Assembly (NCBI GenBank): GCA_963281255.1
Contig: OY725490.1
Span: 6,510,001-6,574,000, forward strand
Origin: Aphrocallistes beatrix
Taxonomy: Eukaryota > Porifera > Hexactinellida > Sceptrulophora > Aphrocallistidae
DNA length: 64,000 nt
Direction: 5' to 3'
This document shows positions 12,176 to 23,412 of this stretch, piece by piece; the first letter of the stretch is position 1, and each line of letters starts with the position of its first letter. The position numbers and the translations under genes were made by a program. A model generated the notes under the pieces. That model had not been told where the DNA came from, ran no database searches, and saw only the letters and a program-made list of their open reading frames with translations.

Positions 12176-13723
12176 CTAAAATTTTGACACTTCTCTTGCA
12201 GTAAAGTACACAATGGGTAGACCTATGAACAGAACTATAATGGTGGAGAAGAACCCGAACAGGAGATAGCTGAAGAAACCGAGGCTGTATTTCACGTGTC
12301 TCTTTGCCTTCTCAGCCACGATTAGGTTCGCAACACTTCCGATTAGTGTGAAGTTACCTGCGATTGTTGACACCCATGCCAGCAACAGACTCGCTACAAT
12401 GTTCGATTCCTTCAGGTTACTACTTAGCCCGCTAGGAAGGCAGTGGATGTAGTCGACAATCAGAATGACCATCGGGACGTTACTGAGAAGATTGGAACCG
12501 ACAGTGATGAACAGAGTGAATAGCATCACGCCTCCAAATGTGTTGATGTTCATTAGCTGCTTAAGCGAAAGAAATGCTAATCGGGGAATATTGGTCTTTT
12601 TGAATCCTCCCAACCAGATGAAGAGACCACAGAAAAGTAGAATGACTCCCCAGTCCACGTGTCTCACTATCCGACTACTGTTCTGCTTATTCAAGACTCC
12701 ATCAATGATCATGAGAATACTCGCACAACCCACTGGCACCAACCCCAAGTCAAAATGCACTGATTTATCCGCTGGAACTGAGAGAAGGACGACTGTGGCT
12801 ATTAAGAGAAATATTATCAAAGACCAAAATATGGGACCACTGTATTTGTTCTTTGCAGGCTGCTTCAACTCTTCAATGACTGAAGCTTGAAACTTTAAGA
12901 TTGAGTTATCATCTAGCAGAGATTTAGTTTCCCGAAGAGATTCTTGATATTGGACAGCGGAGTATTTTTTCTGTGTGTAAAGGAAGTAGAAATACGTGTA
13001 GAGATAAAGCAGTCCTGTGTTCACAACCAATCCGATAAGAGCAGCAGGGAATAGTGAGAGGAATGTCTGAGCGAGATTGATTCCCTGTTTAGCAGCGATA
13101 TATGCATTCTGTGGGTTCCCCATCACAGTGGCTGCACTGCCAATATTCGCAGAAGTGGCTATCCCTAGCAGTATCGGTAAGTATTCGTGCTTTCTCCGCT
13201 TCTGTAGGATGTGTTCCTGTAGGATGAGAGGAGTCAACATCACACATGTAGCGTCGTTCGTTATAAGAGCAGATAGGACACCCGACATGAGACATATGAG
13301 CCAGAGTATTGCGTAGAACGACCTCTCTGTCTTCATGATCGGTTTCAGGAAGAAGGAAAGTAACCCTTCTCTCTCGATGTAGAAAGCGAACATCATCATG
13401 CCTAGCAGCAGACACAATGTCTGAAGATGGTCCTTCTCCCCTAAGATTGCGTACACCTCATCCTGAGACAACACGAGTGTCACTACCATCAACAGGGACC
13501 CGATCAGCACAGCTGCGATCCTTCCGAAAGGAATGCACTTAAATTCGAGGACAACGAATGGCCATATCACGACATACCAGAGGGTACCGAAAATGACTAG
13601 AGCAAGTGGTGGTAGTGCAGTTGTAGTGGTACTGTTCCGGTCTCCTAATAAGATTTGAGATGCATTTTCGTAGGTGCAGTTTTCATTTGGATGGTTTATG
13701 TTGCTAAAATCTCCTTGAAACAT
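12176..13723 (-). CDS. Lsi2-like (ArsB/NhaD superfamily) transporter, copy A
   Basis: A polytopic membrane protein of about 515 residues with 10 or more hydrophobic segments. Signature segments match the plant silicon-efflux transporter Lsi2 more closely than bacterial ArsB in my memory: IPFGRIAAVLIGSLLMV, ALITNDATCVMLTP, ATSANIGSAATVMGNPQN, SNLLSNVPMV and WVSTIAGNFTLIGSVANLIV. Such carriers use a cation gradient to export silicic acid or arsenite. An ATG lies further out at 13753, but it falls only 12 bp after the TATA box (13758-13765). The ATG at 13723 aligns with the start of copy B and leaves a normal TATA-to-ATG distance of 42 bp, so I chose it. The N-terminus has possible N-glycosylation sites (NCT, NAS). 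Copies A and B are nearly identical except in the extreme N-terminus and one hydrophilic loop. Substrate is inferred. Confidence 0.85.
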   Translation of the reverse strand: MFQGDFSNINHPNENCTYENASQILLGDRNSTTTTALPPLALVIFGTLWYVVIWPFVVLEFKCIPFGRIAAVLIGSLLMVVTLVLSQDEVYAILGEKDHLQTLCLLLGMMMFAFYIEREGLLSFFLKPIMKTERSFYAILWLICLMSGVLSALITNDATCVMLTPLILQEHILQKRRKHEYLPILLGIATSANIGSAATVMGNPQNAYIAAKQGINLAQTFLSLFPAALIGLVVNTGLLYLYTYFYFLYTQKKYSAVQYQESLRETKSLLDDNSILKFQASVIEELKQPAKNKYSGPIFWSLIIFLLIATVVLLSVPADKSVHFDLGLVPVGCASILMIIDGVLNKQNSSRIVRHVDWGVILLFCGLFIWLGGFKKTNIPRLAFLSLKQLMNINTFGGVMLFTLFITVGSNLLSNVPMVILIVDYIHCLPSGLSSNLKESNIVASLLLAWVSTIAGNFTLIGSVANLIVAEKAKRHVKYSLGFFSYLLFGFFSTIIVLFIGLPIVYFTAREVSKF

Positions 13724-13757
13724 TTTGAAGATTTTAAAAATGTACACATCCATTAAT

Positions 13758-13765
13758 TATTTATA
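13758..13765 (-). promoter_or_regulatory. TATA box of Lsi2-like copy A
   Basis: Exact TATAAATA on the minus strand, its first T 42 bp before the chosen ATG (13723). It makes the upstream ATG at 13753 an unlikely start. Confidence 0.65.
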
Positions 13766-15654
13766 GTTCGTTTTTTATTATCTTTAGCGTTGTTGAGAAA
13801 TTACAGTAGTGCATATGAATCATTTAATATGATAAATAGCTTAAGGGACAAAATATCTTGTTACGTGAATTTGTGCAATCTAAAGCCTTTCTAATTATAA
13901 GATACAATCAGATAGTAAGATGACTTGTTGGAGGTGTGCTTATGGTGATAGTCAGAGAGATGATGCCATGAGTGATATAAGTATGCAATTAAATATGTAG
14001 GAGTATCGTATTTTCTTTCAATCAAGCGGGGAGAATGCAATGACGAAATATTCGGAAAATTGCTGGTGTATGTGGCTTGGCATTAACTAATGGAAATTAT
14101 TCCACCTTGTGCGATTTAAAATGGACTTAGATGTGAGAATCAATATAAGGAAATGTGAAATATCATAGGTTTAATTAGTATTGAATGTAAATGAACACAT
14201 GTTGAACCAGGGTATTCAGGGTTGCCGTGGGAATGGGAATCTGTGGGTTTTCCCATGGGTATTCCCATATGGGATGGGAATGGGAATGATTTTAAGCCTA
14301 TGGGTATTCCCACTTGTGGGTTCTGTGGGTTTTCTTGGGGCATGCCTAATTTCCGGGACGGGACGGGTGAAGATACCTAATTCCCGGGACGGGATTATAA
14401 AGTTTCAAAATGTGCTTTCCTGGAAATTAGGTATCTAGATTTTCCGGGACGATCCGTCCCGTCCCGGAAATTAGGCAAGCCCGTTTTCTTGTGGGTTTCT
14501 GTGTTTTTTTTGTGAGGTTTCCTGTGGGTTCTGTGGGTTTTTGTGGGTATTCCCACAGAAATCCTGTGGGAATGGGATGGGTATTGAAATTCCATTCCCA
14601 CGGCAACCCTGAGGGTATTATACAGCTCTCCAGAGATACGCTCCTAATAAAAAATTCCTAAATTTACGCCTAAATCGATAAATTACATTATAATAAGGAT
14701 AAATTGGGTATTATTCTGGATTTTCATGCTCCTAAACACTTCGGCTTAAAAGCATACGCCTAAAGGAGCGTCTCACGCTCCTAGATAATCCCTTGCGTTG
14801 AACCATACCAAGCAAATCGTACATACAGCATGTACTTAGCTTGGTTGAATGGTTGAGCCTGTTACGTATCAGGTCCAGCCTAATTTTGGTATAGCTTACA
14901 CTCTTATAATTTAAATATGATGTAGGATGATTAGAAAGTTGACACAAAGCATTAATAATCATTATTAATGATTTGTTGCAAATGCTATGTTACTCAATAA
15001 ATTAATTAACATTTTAAATCAAAATATAGTTTTAAATGATTGAAGTTCTTAAATGTTTGAGAATAATTATGCGAGATATCTCCTATTGAATTTTGCTTTA
15101 GAATATACAGGTAATAGTCTAGCTACTCAAGTTAATCACAAATATGCAGCTTAGATGTGGTCCATTCAATATAAACCTGAAGATTGTGAATAGCAATAAT
15201 TATTGTCTCCTTCAGTCTTTGAAAAGTATTTGAAGTAGTTCTAGATTTTAATCTCTTTCTGTCTGCATCACCGATATCAAGTAATAATTAACTATCGATA
15301 TACTGTAGAATACCATGTAGGATGAGTGGAACTATCAACTTGATCAACTAATATACGCATAAATTATAACTAAATCTATTATGTTTTTGCATATACTATA
15401 CTATTTATTACAATAACGTGATTGGTTAATTAAATATCGTGTAATCTCGTGGAACAAAATGTACTGAAATGAAATGTCGGTATTCCTTTTAATATAATTC
15501 GCCACACGTTTAATAAATCAAAAACCACCCTGCAAAATTCATTCAAGCTACAAACCTTTCAGAAATACCCAAAGTGCAATGATATATGAATAGATAGATT
15601 AGTATGAATACTAATCTACCCAATTCTAGATGAGTAATATTATATTTTGCACGA
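13766..15654. other. Bidirectional spacer between the two Lsi2-like genes
   Basis: About 1.9 kb separates the TATA boxes of the head-to-head pair. It holds the hAT MITE (14217-14611) and an AT-rich remainder. Repeated CGCTCCTA/CGCCTAA words occur at about 14638-14785. No gene was seen. Confidence 0.5.
14217..14611. mobile_element. hAT MITE with nested inverted repeat
   Basis: A non-coding 395-bp element. The left end CAGGGTTGCCGTGGGAATGG and the right end are inverted copies. It is flanked by an exact 8-bp duplication AGGGTATT (14209-14216 and 14612-14619), the hAT hallmark. It is rich in GTGGG/CCCAC runs. Inside is a second inverted repeat (CTAATTTCCGGGACGGGACG at about 14348-14367 against its complement at about 14455-14476), which may be a nested element. 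A related fragment (CTAGATACCTAATTTCTGGG) occurs near 43330. Open frames in this element are by-products of the repeats. It sits between the two divergent transporter promoters. Confidence 0.85.
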
Positions 15655-15662
15655 TATAAATA
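15655..15662 (+). promoter_or_regulatory. TATA box of Lsi2-like copy B
   Basis: Exact TATAAATA, its first T 38 bp before the ATG at 15693. With a usual 25-30 bp TATA-to-start distance, the 5' leader would be only about ten bases. Confidence 0.65.
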
Positions 15663-15692
15663 TGTATTGATAAATTCATCAAACACGATATT

Positions 15693-17204
15693 ATGCAACA
15701 AGGAGAATTGAACAACCTAAGCTTTCCAAATGAAAACTGCACCTACAAAAATGCATCTCAAATCCTACTAGGAGACCGGACCCGTGGTACTACCACCGCA
15801 CTACCACCACTTGCTCTAGTCATTTTCGGTACCCTCTGGTATGTCGTGATATGGCCATTCGTTGTCCTCGAATTTAAGTGCATTCCTTTCGGAAGGATCG
15901 CAGCTGTGCTGATCGGGTCCCTGTTGATGGTAGTGACACTCGTGTTGTCTCAGGATGAGGTGTACGCAATCTTAGGGGAGAAGGACCATCTTCAGACATT
16001 GTGTCTGTTGCTAGGCATGATGATGTTCGCTTTCTACATCGAGAGAGAAGGGTTACTTTCCTTCTTCTTGAAACCGATCATGAAGACAGAGAGGTCGTTC
16101 TACGCAATACTCTGGCTCATATGTCTCATGTCGGGTGTCCTATCTGCTCTTATAACGAACGACGCTACGTGTGTGATGTTGACTCCTCTCATCCTACAGG
16201 AACACATCCGACAGAAGCGGAGAAAGCACGAATACTTACCGATACTGCTAGGGATAGCCACTTCTGCGAATATTGGCAGTGCAGCCACTGTGATGGGGAA
16301 CCCACAGAATGCATATATCGCTGCTACACAGGGAATCAATCTCGCTCAGACATTCCTCTCACTATTCCCTGCTGCTCTTATCGGATTGGTTGTGAACACA
16401 GGACTGCTTTATCTCTACACGTATTTCTTCTATTTGAGGAAAGATGACGTTGATCACGAAATGGTACAGCTCCTGCCTAGCAGAAACATGAATTCAGTTA
16501 GTATGGAACTCGAACAGATTACACCTAAAAGATACCAACATTTCATCTTTCTTCCTTTGATGATATCTCTTTTAATAGCCACAGTCGTCCTTCTCTCAGT
16601 TCCAGCGGATAAACCAGTGCATTTTGACTTGGGGTTGGTGCCAGTGGGTTGTGCGAGTATTCTCATGATCATTGATGGAGTCTTGAATAAGCAGAACAGT
16701 AGTCGGATAGTGAGACACGTGGACTGGGGAGTCATTCTACTTTTCTGTGGTCTCTTCGTCTGGTTGGAAGGATTCAAAAAGACCAATATTCCCCGATTAG
16801 CATTTCTTTCGCTTAAGCAGCTAATGAACATCAACACATTTGGAGGCGTGATGCTATTCACTCTGTTCATCACTGTCGGTTCCAATCTTCTCAGTAACGT
16901 CCCGATGGTCATTCTGATTGTCGACTACATCCACTGCCTTCCTAGCGAGCTAAGTAGTAACCTGAAGGAATCGAACATTGTAGCGAGTCTGTTGCTGGCA
17001 TGGGTGTCAACAATCGCAGGTAACTTCACACTAATCGGAAGTGTTGCGAACCTAATCGTGGCTGAGAAGGCAAAGAGACACGTGAAATACAGCTTCGGTT
17101 TCTTCAGTTATCTCCTGTTCGGGTTCTTCTCCACCATTATAGTCCTGTTCATAGGTCTACCCATTGTGTACTTTACTGCAAGAGAAGTATCAAATTTGAA
17201 GTAG
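15693..17204 (+). CDS. Lsi2-like (ArsB/NhaD superfamily) transporter, copy B
   Basis: 503 residues and single exon, divergently oriented to copy A. Key segments are TNDATCVMLTP (155-165), ATSANIGSAATVMGNPQN (189-206), SNLLSNVPMV (397-406) and WVSTIAGNFTLIGSVANLIV (437-456). These two-fold repeated Asn/Gly/Pro-rich hairpins form the transport core in the ion-transporter superfamily. Residues about 246-290, the hydrophilic loop between the two halves plus the edge of the next membrane segment, are unrelated to copy A in sequence and length, while the flanks are almost identical. Lsi2-like carriers are known from plants and have been reported in silicifying eukaryotes including sponges. A silicic-acid efflux role is therefore likely but unproven, and arsenite or another small anion remains possible. 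Confidence 0.85.
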   Translation: MQQGELNNLSFPNENCTYKNASQILLGDRTRGTTTALPPLALVIFGTLWYVVIWPFVVLEFKCIPFGRIAAVLIGSLLMVVTLVLSQDEVYAILGEKDHLQTLCLLLGMMMFAFYIEREGLLSFFLKPIMKTERSFYAILWLICLMSGVLSALITNDATCVMLTPLILQEHIRQKRRKHEYLPILLGIATSANIGSAATVMGNPQNAYIAATQGINLAQTFLSLFPAALIGLVVNTGLLYLYTYFFYLRKDDVDHEMVQLLPSRNMNSVSMELEQITPKRYQHFIFLPLMISLLIATVVLLSVPADKPVHFDLGLVPVGCASILMIIDGVLNKQNSSRIVRHVDWGVILLFCGLFVWLEGFKKTNIPRLAFLSLKQLMNINTFGGVMLFTLFITVGSNLLSNVPMVILIVDYIHCLPSELSSNLKESNIVASLLLAWVSTIAGNFTLIGSVANLIVAEKAKRHVKYSFGFFSYLLFGFFSTIIVLFIGLPIVYFTAREVSNLK

Positions 17205-20027
17205 GAAATAGATTATATCTCTACTTTGTACGTATAGCTATAATTATACTTGTTAGTATTTATGGTAGTTGTAGGAACATTTGATCTTGATATACTTTTG
17301 TACCTTGTAGAGTTAGCTAATTATGATTTCAACCTTTTAGAGTAGACATGTGTTCTAAAATTTATTCTCTGAGACCAAGTGGATGGGTAGGGTCGTAATT
17401 ACCTCATGCTTACCAAAATTAATATTTAACTGAGTTTTGATTTCAACTCAACATTCTTGTCAGAAATTCCTATAAACCTGAAACATACTACACACATATA
17501 AGTTCATGAATATACTAAGATATTAAAAAGTGTCTCTACTCGCAGGCTATTTTCGCATGTCTTCTCTTACATAGAGGATAGAGTTTACATAAATTCTTCT
17601 AATTAGAACTGTAACTTACGTGTGTTAAGCACCTGATGCTACTTATCGTCTTGATATGTTTCACCATATACGACATGTACCACCACATTACACCATGTGA
17701 AAGGAAGTAGATTGCTTTTTCGCCTGTTCTTATCTAATTTTCGACTTGGACAATTAAATCTAAATTAGAAATGACAAGTTATCCCACTAAAGATAATATG
17801 AATATATAGTAGTACATTGCCATACTAGGTTCATAGGGTTAAGTAAGACCTTCCAGGATATTGCAACGTCAACCTGGTACTTCATGTTTCAATTACATAA
17901 AATGTCGTTGACAGACCGATTGTACAGCTACATTAAAACACTAACACTAGGAATGTGAAAACTATGCATGCATACATGCATACGTATTAGATACATATTA
18001 AAAATTTAATAAATAGTCAAATTCTTTCTTTCTAAGCAAGTATAGATTAGTAATCGATATAGGCCACTATGGATAAGAACTATGTTCTATGGATGGCACA
18101 AAGCCATTCATAATTATTAATGTACTTATATCAAAAAGATTACTAAATGTTAAGATGCTTCCTTTTTAGGAGAGTGAATCAGGTTCCAGTAAGGGGAAAA
18201 GTAATCCCCATTTTGCATGAGGGTTTATTGAATGAGCATATTCACAAGAAAACGAGTCGAAAAGTCAAAATCCAAATAATCTTCTCAAATACAATATAAT
18301 GAGGTAATTGTCTCCGTCCATATATAATGATGTAAGCAGGAGTCTGCATCTTCGACTCAATCGGTACTTGGATCAAGTTTAGATTGTATACGATAATATA
18401 TGCCGAGAAAGATTTCATGTGATTAAAATCATTTTATAATACAATCAATAGAATTCTAGAGACACAAAGGTGAACAAAAACGTAAATGCATCAAGTTTCA
18501 ACTGATATAAGCAAAAATATGTATTAACTGGTACAACAATGACACGAGTGTGACTGGGATAATGGTTTTGTATTTTTCATTTTAACATGTTGGTTATTTA
18601 TTAATAACAAAAAAGATTATTAGAATTTTCTTAAAAGCATATCCCATATATTATATAGTAAAATTATGTTAAAACAATATAATTCGAGCTAACAAAATCC
18701 GATTCTATATCATGTAATATATTCTTAGCATTCAGGTGAGAATGGAGATATACTACAGATAGATCACTACACTCAATTCAAAGGATTTAAAACATTTAAT
18801 TAGTACTGAGAGTTATTGAAAAATGTCTTTAATGTATGACCTTTATGGTTAATCGGTCACAGATGCAACCACAGACATGTAATGCCATACCAATGTGAAG
18901 GCAGTACCACTCAAAAAAAGCTGACACATAATTATTTTCAGTATACATTCATATGATGATATAAGGATATACCAATAGCATGTGTTCCCTTTCTTCCAGC
19001 CTTCATAAATGCAGATTGAACGAATGGTGATGTCTCGCATATATTATAATGTGGGAACACCCTCTTACACCCAAAATTGAAAATTCAGCAAATTCCATTT
19101 TCTACTTAATACAATTTACTGGACTAATCATAGTAAAACTTACTGAATCAAATTTCAGTTTCACGAGAAAAGATTGGTTGTATTCCCACAATTGAATTCA
19201 GGCTAGTAGCTTATTGAGGCAATTACATAAATTATTCTGCAAATTTTGGATATCTCAAAAAATTGTTCAACAGCCATAAAATTACAGCATTAAAATTGAA
19301 AATTTAAATGTTTCTTTGAACATAACAAAACTAAAATAGTGAAATAGTGCAAACTCCACAAATTTCTAATCAAACTCGTAGTGATTTGGAGCACGCGATA
19401 TGTTTGATTTTAAAATACCAGTTTGGTAAAATAAGCTATATCATATAATCTGCAAAAAAATCGATGTAATTCTTGTTTAAAAAAACTGCATCTGTATTTT
19501 TACACTTTAAAATTATCAGTATTACTAGTAAAAATAAAGTAAAATATCGATGAATATTATACTATTATAAACTTTGGCAAGACTTGTAATCACAAAATAA
19601 AAGATTAGGTAAAATATATTATGTAAGAAATTCCATTTCTGAAAGGACTTGTGAAGAATAATTACTACTTAAAGATAATACGTATGAAGTATCATGCATT
19701 CTTAAGTCCAGCTAACTCCATTAGACCATGTGCTATCGCAAATCAGCTGGACCAGGCAGACAAGCATTTCGCGAGTAAGGAGTATCACTATCATGTTAAG
19801 TGCGTAGTTACAGACCATTAATAAGACAACATCAACATATTCATATGCTACGCCATTCAAATGAAAAAATTGCTCTATTATCCACACATCAATGATGATA
19901 TAAACTGAAGCAAATATGCCATTTTCTTAAATCAGATACTCTTGGTTTGAATTTCAAACGATTGTAAGGGATAAATTTACCGATAATTGTAGATGACTTT
20001 AAAATGGGGAATCGGACTAAGACATGC

Positions 20028-20280
20028 GAAGTAGGAATAAGACTTAAAATTGGAGGGAGAGCGAAAGTGAGCATTTTGGAGAGTGATATGTATAAGAATT
20101 AGTGAAAGGGATTTTAGGTTTGAAATAGTGTCAAATTGAATGTAAAAGTGGCATTTTTATTCGTGAGGGGGTACTGTGTGACATTTTAGGACTTATTCCT
20201 ACTTAGCAATTTTTAGGTCTTATTCCTATTTCGAAAATATTTTAGGTCTTATTCCTACTTAAAATTATGTCTTATTCTGG
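20028..20280. repeat. Inverted and direct repeat cluster of a ~21-bp word
   Basis: TTTTAGGTCTTATTCCTACT and close variants occur about four times in direct orientation (20182-20205, 20211-20231, 20239-20260, decayed at about 20261-20280). The word occurs once inverted at 20028-20050, giving an inverted-repeat arrangement. It is probably the termini and subterminal repeats of a small element. Confidence 0.55.
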
Positions 20281-20821
20281 CGACTCATTTTGACTAATTC
20301 CAACTTTTAAGCAGACCTTTGATTGTCTGGTACATTAAATTGTTAGTATATTAAAAGTAACACTAATTTCTTAACGTGGCTGTGTCCAACCAGATGCAAT
20401 AGTAAAGGAAATTAAATAGACGATGTGGTAAGTTAATACGCCTTAAATCCTGTTTCTACTATACGAGGCTTCTGATTACAAAAAAAACTAATTTGATTGC
20501 TCTTAGATCTTTTTAAATCTGTTAGAAGTCTGACGATAAATAGCTGATATATAGACACGTCAACGAATTGGCTGGTGTTCTTGAAATGCACTGTCGATGG
20601 TTTTTTCATCATGTTTAGGCATATTCTGTTGTTACCGAGTCACAGTTTTAAAAAACAGAGATATCGCATACATTTGCTCATTCAATTTCTCACGATGTGT
20701 TGGGGAAAAAGCTGTTATACGTATTCATTGTTGTATTGTTAGAACGAAGTTGTGTGACGAGTTACCATATGTGTTGTGCAATAGAATAATACTGAATTAA
20801 GATTGAATATTACATACGTAT

Positions 20822-20930
20822 CAGGGCCGGCGCCACTGTTCGGTTGGTACGGGTTTAACCGGACAACTTTTCAAAAGTGGTCCGGTTGGTTCGGTAAAAA
20901 CCGGACCACTTCTAAAACCGTGGCGCCGGC
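20822..20930. mobile_element. GGCGCCAC-ended MITE, copy 1
   Basis: A palindromic 109-bp element beginning CAGGGCCGGCGCCAC and ending in GTGGCGCCGGC. The interior alternates GGTCCGGTT and AACCGGAC words. A longer related copy lies at 47818-47972. The ends resemble hAT elements, but I could not identify a clean target duplication. Confidence 0.65.
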
Positions 20931-21390
20931 ATTTTGTATAGAAGTATTATAAACAGAACGAACTACGTAGATTATGAACTTGAAGTCTTGGATTACTCGA
21001 AAATTAAAAGCTAGTCCCAATCTCAAAAGATTAATGAAAAGGGAGGCTAAAAATAAAACATTTCAAGAGAACATCATTTCGTTGAATCTCACAATTAAAT
21101 AAGAACGATTAGTATTAGTTCAAATTATTGAGAGTATCAAAAAAGTTTTTCTCGACAATTAATATAGTTTAATTAGAAATACACACATTATTTTTCCAAC
21201 AATATTGAGATTGGAATTTGGAATGGTGAAAATATACATACCATCAATCCCATTTATGATTGTGTCTATAAATTAAAGAGAGAATCGGTGTCAGCAATCA
21301 AGGTTAGAGAGATTGGTTATTGGCAGTTTTCCTATAAATTAACAACGATCTGTAATCATCCCCATCATATTTAAAAATTATAAAACCCTT

Positions 21391-21520
21391 CGTTGCCTAG
21401 GAAATTTGTTGCGTCATTTCCGGTTTAAGCTATTTTTAGTAGGGAAGCCATACAAGTTGGGGTAGTTACCATCCTTACTATTAAAACTCGATTAACGTAT
21501 ATATATACGTATATAGTATA
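21391..21520. repeat. Dispersed repeat, uninterrupted copy
   Basis: Shares GCGTCATTTCCGGTTTAAGC, a GGGAAGCCAT motif and a TA-rich end (TATATATATACGTATATA at about 21500-21518) with 28034-28173. The hAT element at 28174 is inserted in the equivalent TATATACG of the other copy, so this copy serves as a paralogous empty site. Confidence 0.6.
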
Positions 21521-21610
21521 TATCTCTGTAACGAATTGATTGAAGAAACTGCCGGTCATAGAAAGCTAATTTTTGGCATGTGGGAGTCTTTTGGCTATGG
21601 CTCCAGTAAG

Positions 21611-21900
21611 TTCTGAGTTCAGAGCAAAATGTCGACTCATCATGGAATTATGACGTCATTGTCACATTTTAAAAAGTTAAGTATCATCAAAAAATGATGA
21701 CTCATCACTTTGTTATGACGTCATCATTACTCATCCAAAAAATTTAAAAAATTTGGTGATTTTTTGTGCGATATAGATTATAACAGTAGGACAGACGTAT
21801 TCAGAGATTTTATCTTCCTTATAATTAACCAATGTGACCCCAGGCGACCGAAGGGAGTGTCCGCCAGCCGCGCAGCGCAAGCAAGCGAAGCGCGCTTGTA
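21611..21900. repeat. Dispersed repeat family with ATGACGTCAT motifs, copy 1
   Basis: Shares with 49896-50288 the ordered segments TCGACTCATCA, GGAATTATGACGTCATTGTC, AAAAAATGATGACTCATCAC, TATGACGTCATCATTAC, TGACCCCAGGCG and a GC-rich end GCCGCGCAGCGCAAGCAAGC. Repeated TGACGTCA palindromes resemble CRE sites, but here they belong to the repeat. The class is unknown. Confidence 0.65.
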
Positions 21901-23347
21901 AATAGAAAAATCCCAGGTGCAAATTATAACTAATATTTTCAGTTAAAGAAATATGACTTGGCACAAAATTGTGCAAAGTTCAATCATATTGTTACATTTA
22001 ATAATTTCTATTATATCACTAAAGTAAATCTAATACTTGTTGCATTGATTAATTATTGCGCTTTTCTATTAGGCAAAATATTACGAGACTTATATTATTA
22101 GCTAATTAATAGAAACAAAGTCCAGTGTTTTACGGTTTTCATGATGATGAGTTTATATGGAATCTAAATTCAATTGGATACAAATGCAGAATTGATCTAA
22201 ACAACGGATTTATCTATCTCTCAAGTCCTCGCGAATCAAGGCACCTAATCATATACGTAGGATGATGTCCTTTAAAAATCTGGTGACACGTTTAAATCAG
22301 CTGGAAATCCGCTAGCTTTTTGATTTGGACCTAGGTATCCATTTAGATTAAAGTAATTATATAACTTTCCAGAATTAGTAAAGTGTTATAATCCATATCT
22401 AACATTCAATTTAGAACATTTGCAATGATGTATCAGGTCCATCGATTGCAATAACAAAGAGGAAGTGATGAGGAGAATGAACTGCAATTCAGAGTAGACA
22501 ATACAAATTCATTAAAAATTAACAATTAAATAGTTCAATGTAACATCAGCGAACTTCTTTGAACTGTTAGCAAAGTTTCCGCATCTGTCCCAAATCTATT
22601 AGATATACGTATACAGTAGCATAAAATTACCAATTAGGGTAAATTGGGTTGTTCGAACTATTGCGTTATGAATTCAAAGGCATTACTAAGAAAATGGTTA
22701 AGCTTTAGCATGACTGTACTAGCAAGATCGTCAGAGGGGGATGGCCAAGTTTTATTTCGCTTCCAGCGGCCAGTAATAGTCTTATATTTTTAGTTAATAA
22801 TTTAAAGATATCTGAAATAAATAATTAAGGAAATGAGTTGAGTTTAATCCTGAGAAGTTTTATTACCATTTCCTCTCTTCAGTTGAGAGAAAGTTTATTT
22901 CTTGTAAAAAAAAAGTAAATTGAAAAGTAGGAATATATGACGCAAATCTGGATTTGAACAATTTAAATGTAGGTGTGAATTATTGGAATTTGTGAAAGAC
23001 CAATTTAGGGAATAAAAGAAGTAATATGAAATTAGATATTCTAACAAATAAGTTCATTCCAATCTTGATAATGTTATTCAGAATAGATAATTCCCAATGA
23101 AAAATGATAGAGATAATGGATTATGAAAGCAGGAAGACAACTAAATTAAATGCGTACTCTTAACATAAAATTCAACTCACAAACGATGAATCGACATTGC
23201 ATGAATCATGAGTCACATTCAATGAACTTGTACTACCTCTGAACTTTAACTTTAAAATGATAGTAATATTAGAAATATATGTAGTCAGTAGTGAGTAGAA
23301 ATATTATACAACATTAAATTGCAGCATGTGAGTAGATCCAGTAATAG

Positions 23348-23355
23348 TATAAATA
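23348..23355 (+). promoter_or_regulatory. TATA box of ankyrin copy 3
   Basis: Exact TATAAATA, its first T 65 bp before the ATG at 23413. Confidence 0.6.
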
Positions 23356-23412
23356 TGGCCAAAGTCAGTGTAAAATCAAAAACTAAAAACAACAATAATT
23401 AAACAAAAGAAA

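Larger units (their letters stand above)
17205..23347. other. AT-rich, repeat-bearing intergenic region
   Basis: No supported gene was found. It contains a TTAGGTCTTATTCCTACTT repeat cluster (20028-20280), a GGCGCCAC-ended MITE (20822-20930), and two dispersed repeats (21391-21520 and 21611-21900). Short frames at 18849-19040, 19702-19887, 19889-20074 and 20597-20800 are unrecognisable. Confidence 0.5.

Noticed and set aside
13724-13753. Ten extra N-terminal codons on transporter copy A
   Set aside because: The ATG at 13753 is only 12 bp from the TATA box and has no counterpart in copy B.
14140-14601. Several open frames on both strands near 14.2-14.6 kb
   Set aside because: They fall inside a hAT MITE and reflect its GTGGG repeats.
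12176-17204. Bacterial contamination or recent bacterial transfer of ArsB
   Set aside because: Both copies sit in AT-rich repeat-filled DNA with eukaryotic TATA boxes, and the signature segments fit the eukaryotic Lsi2 branch better.
21731-21976. 81-codon minus-strand open frame
   Set aside because: It lies in a dispersed repeat and is broken in the other copy.
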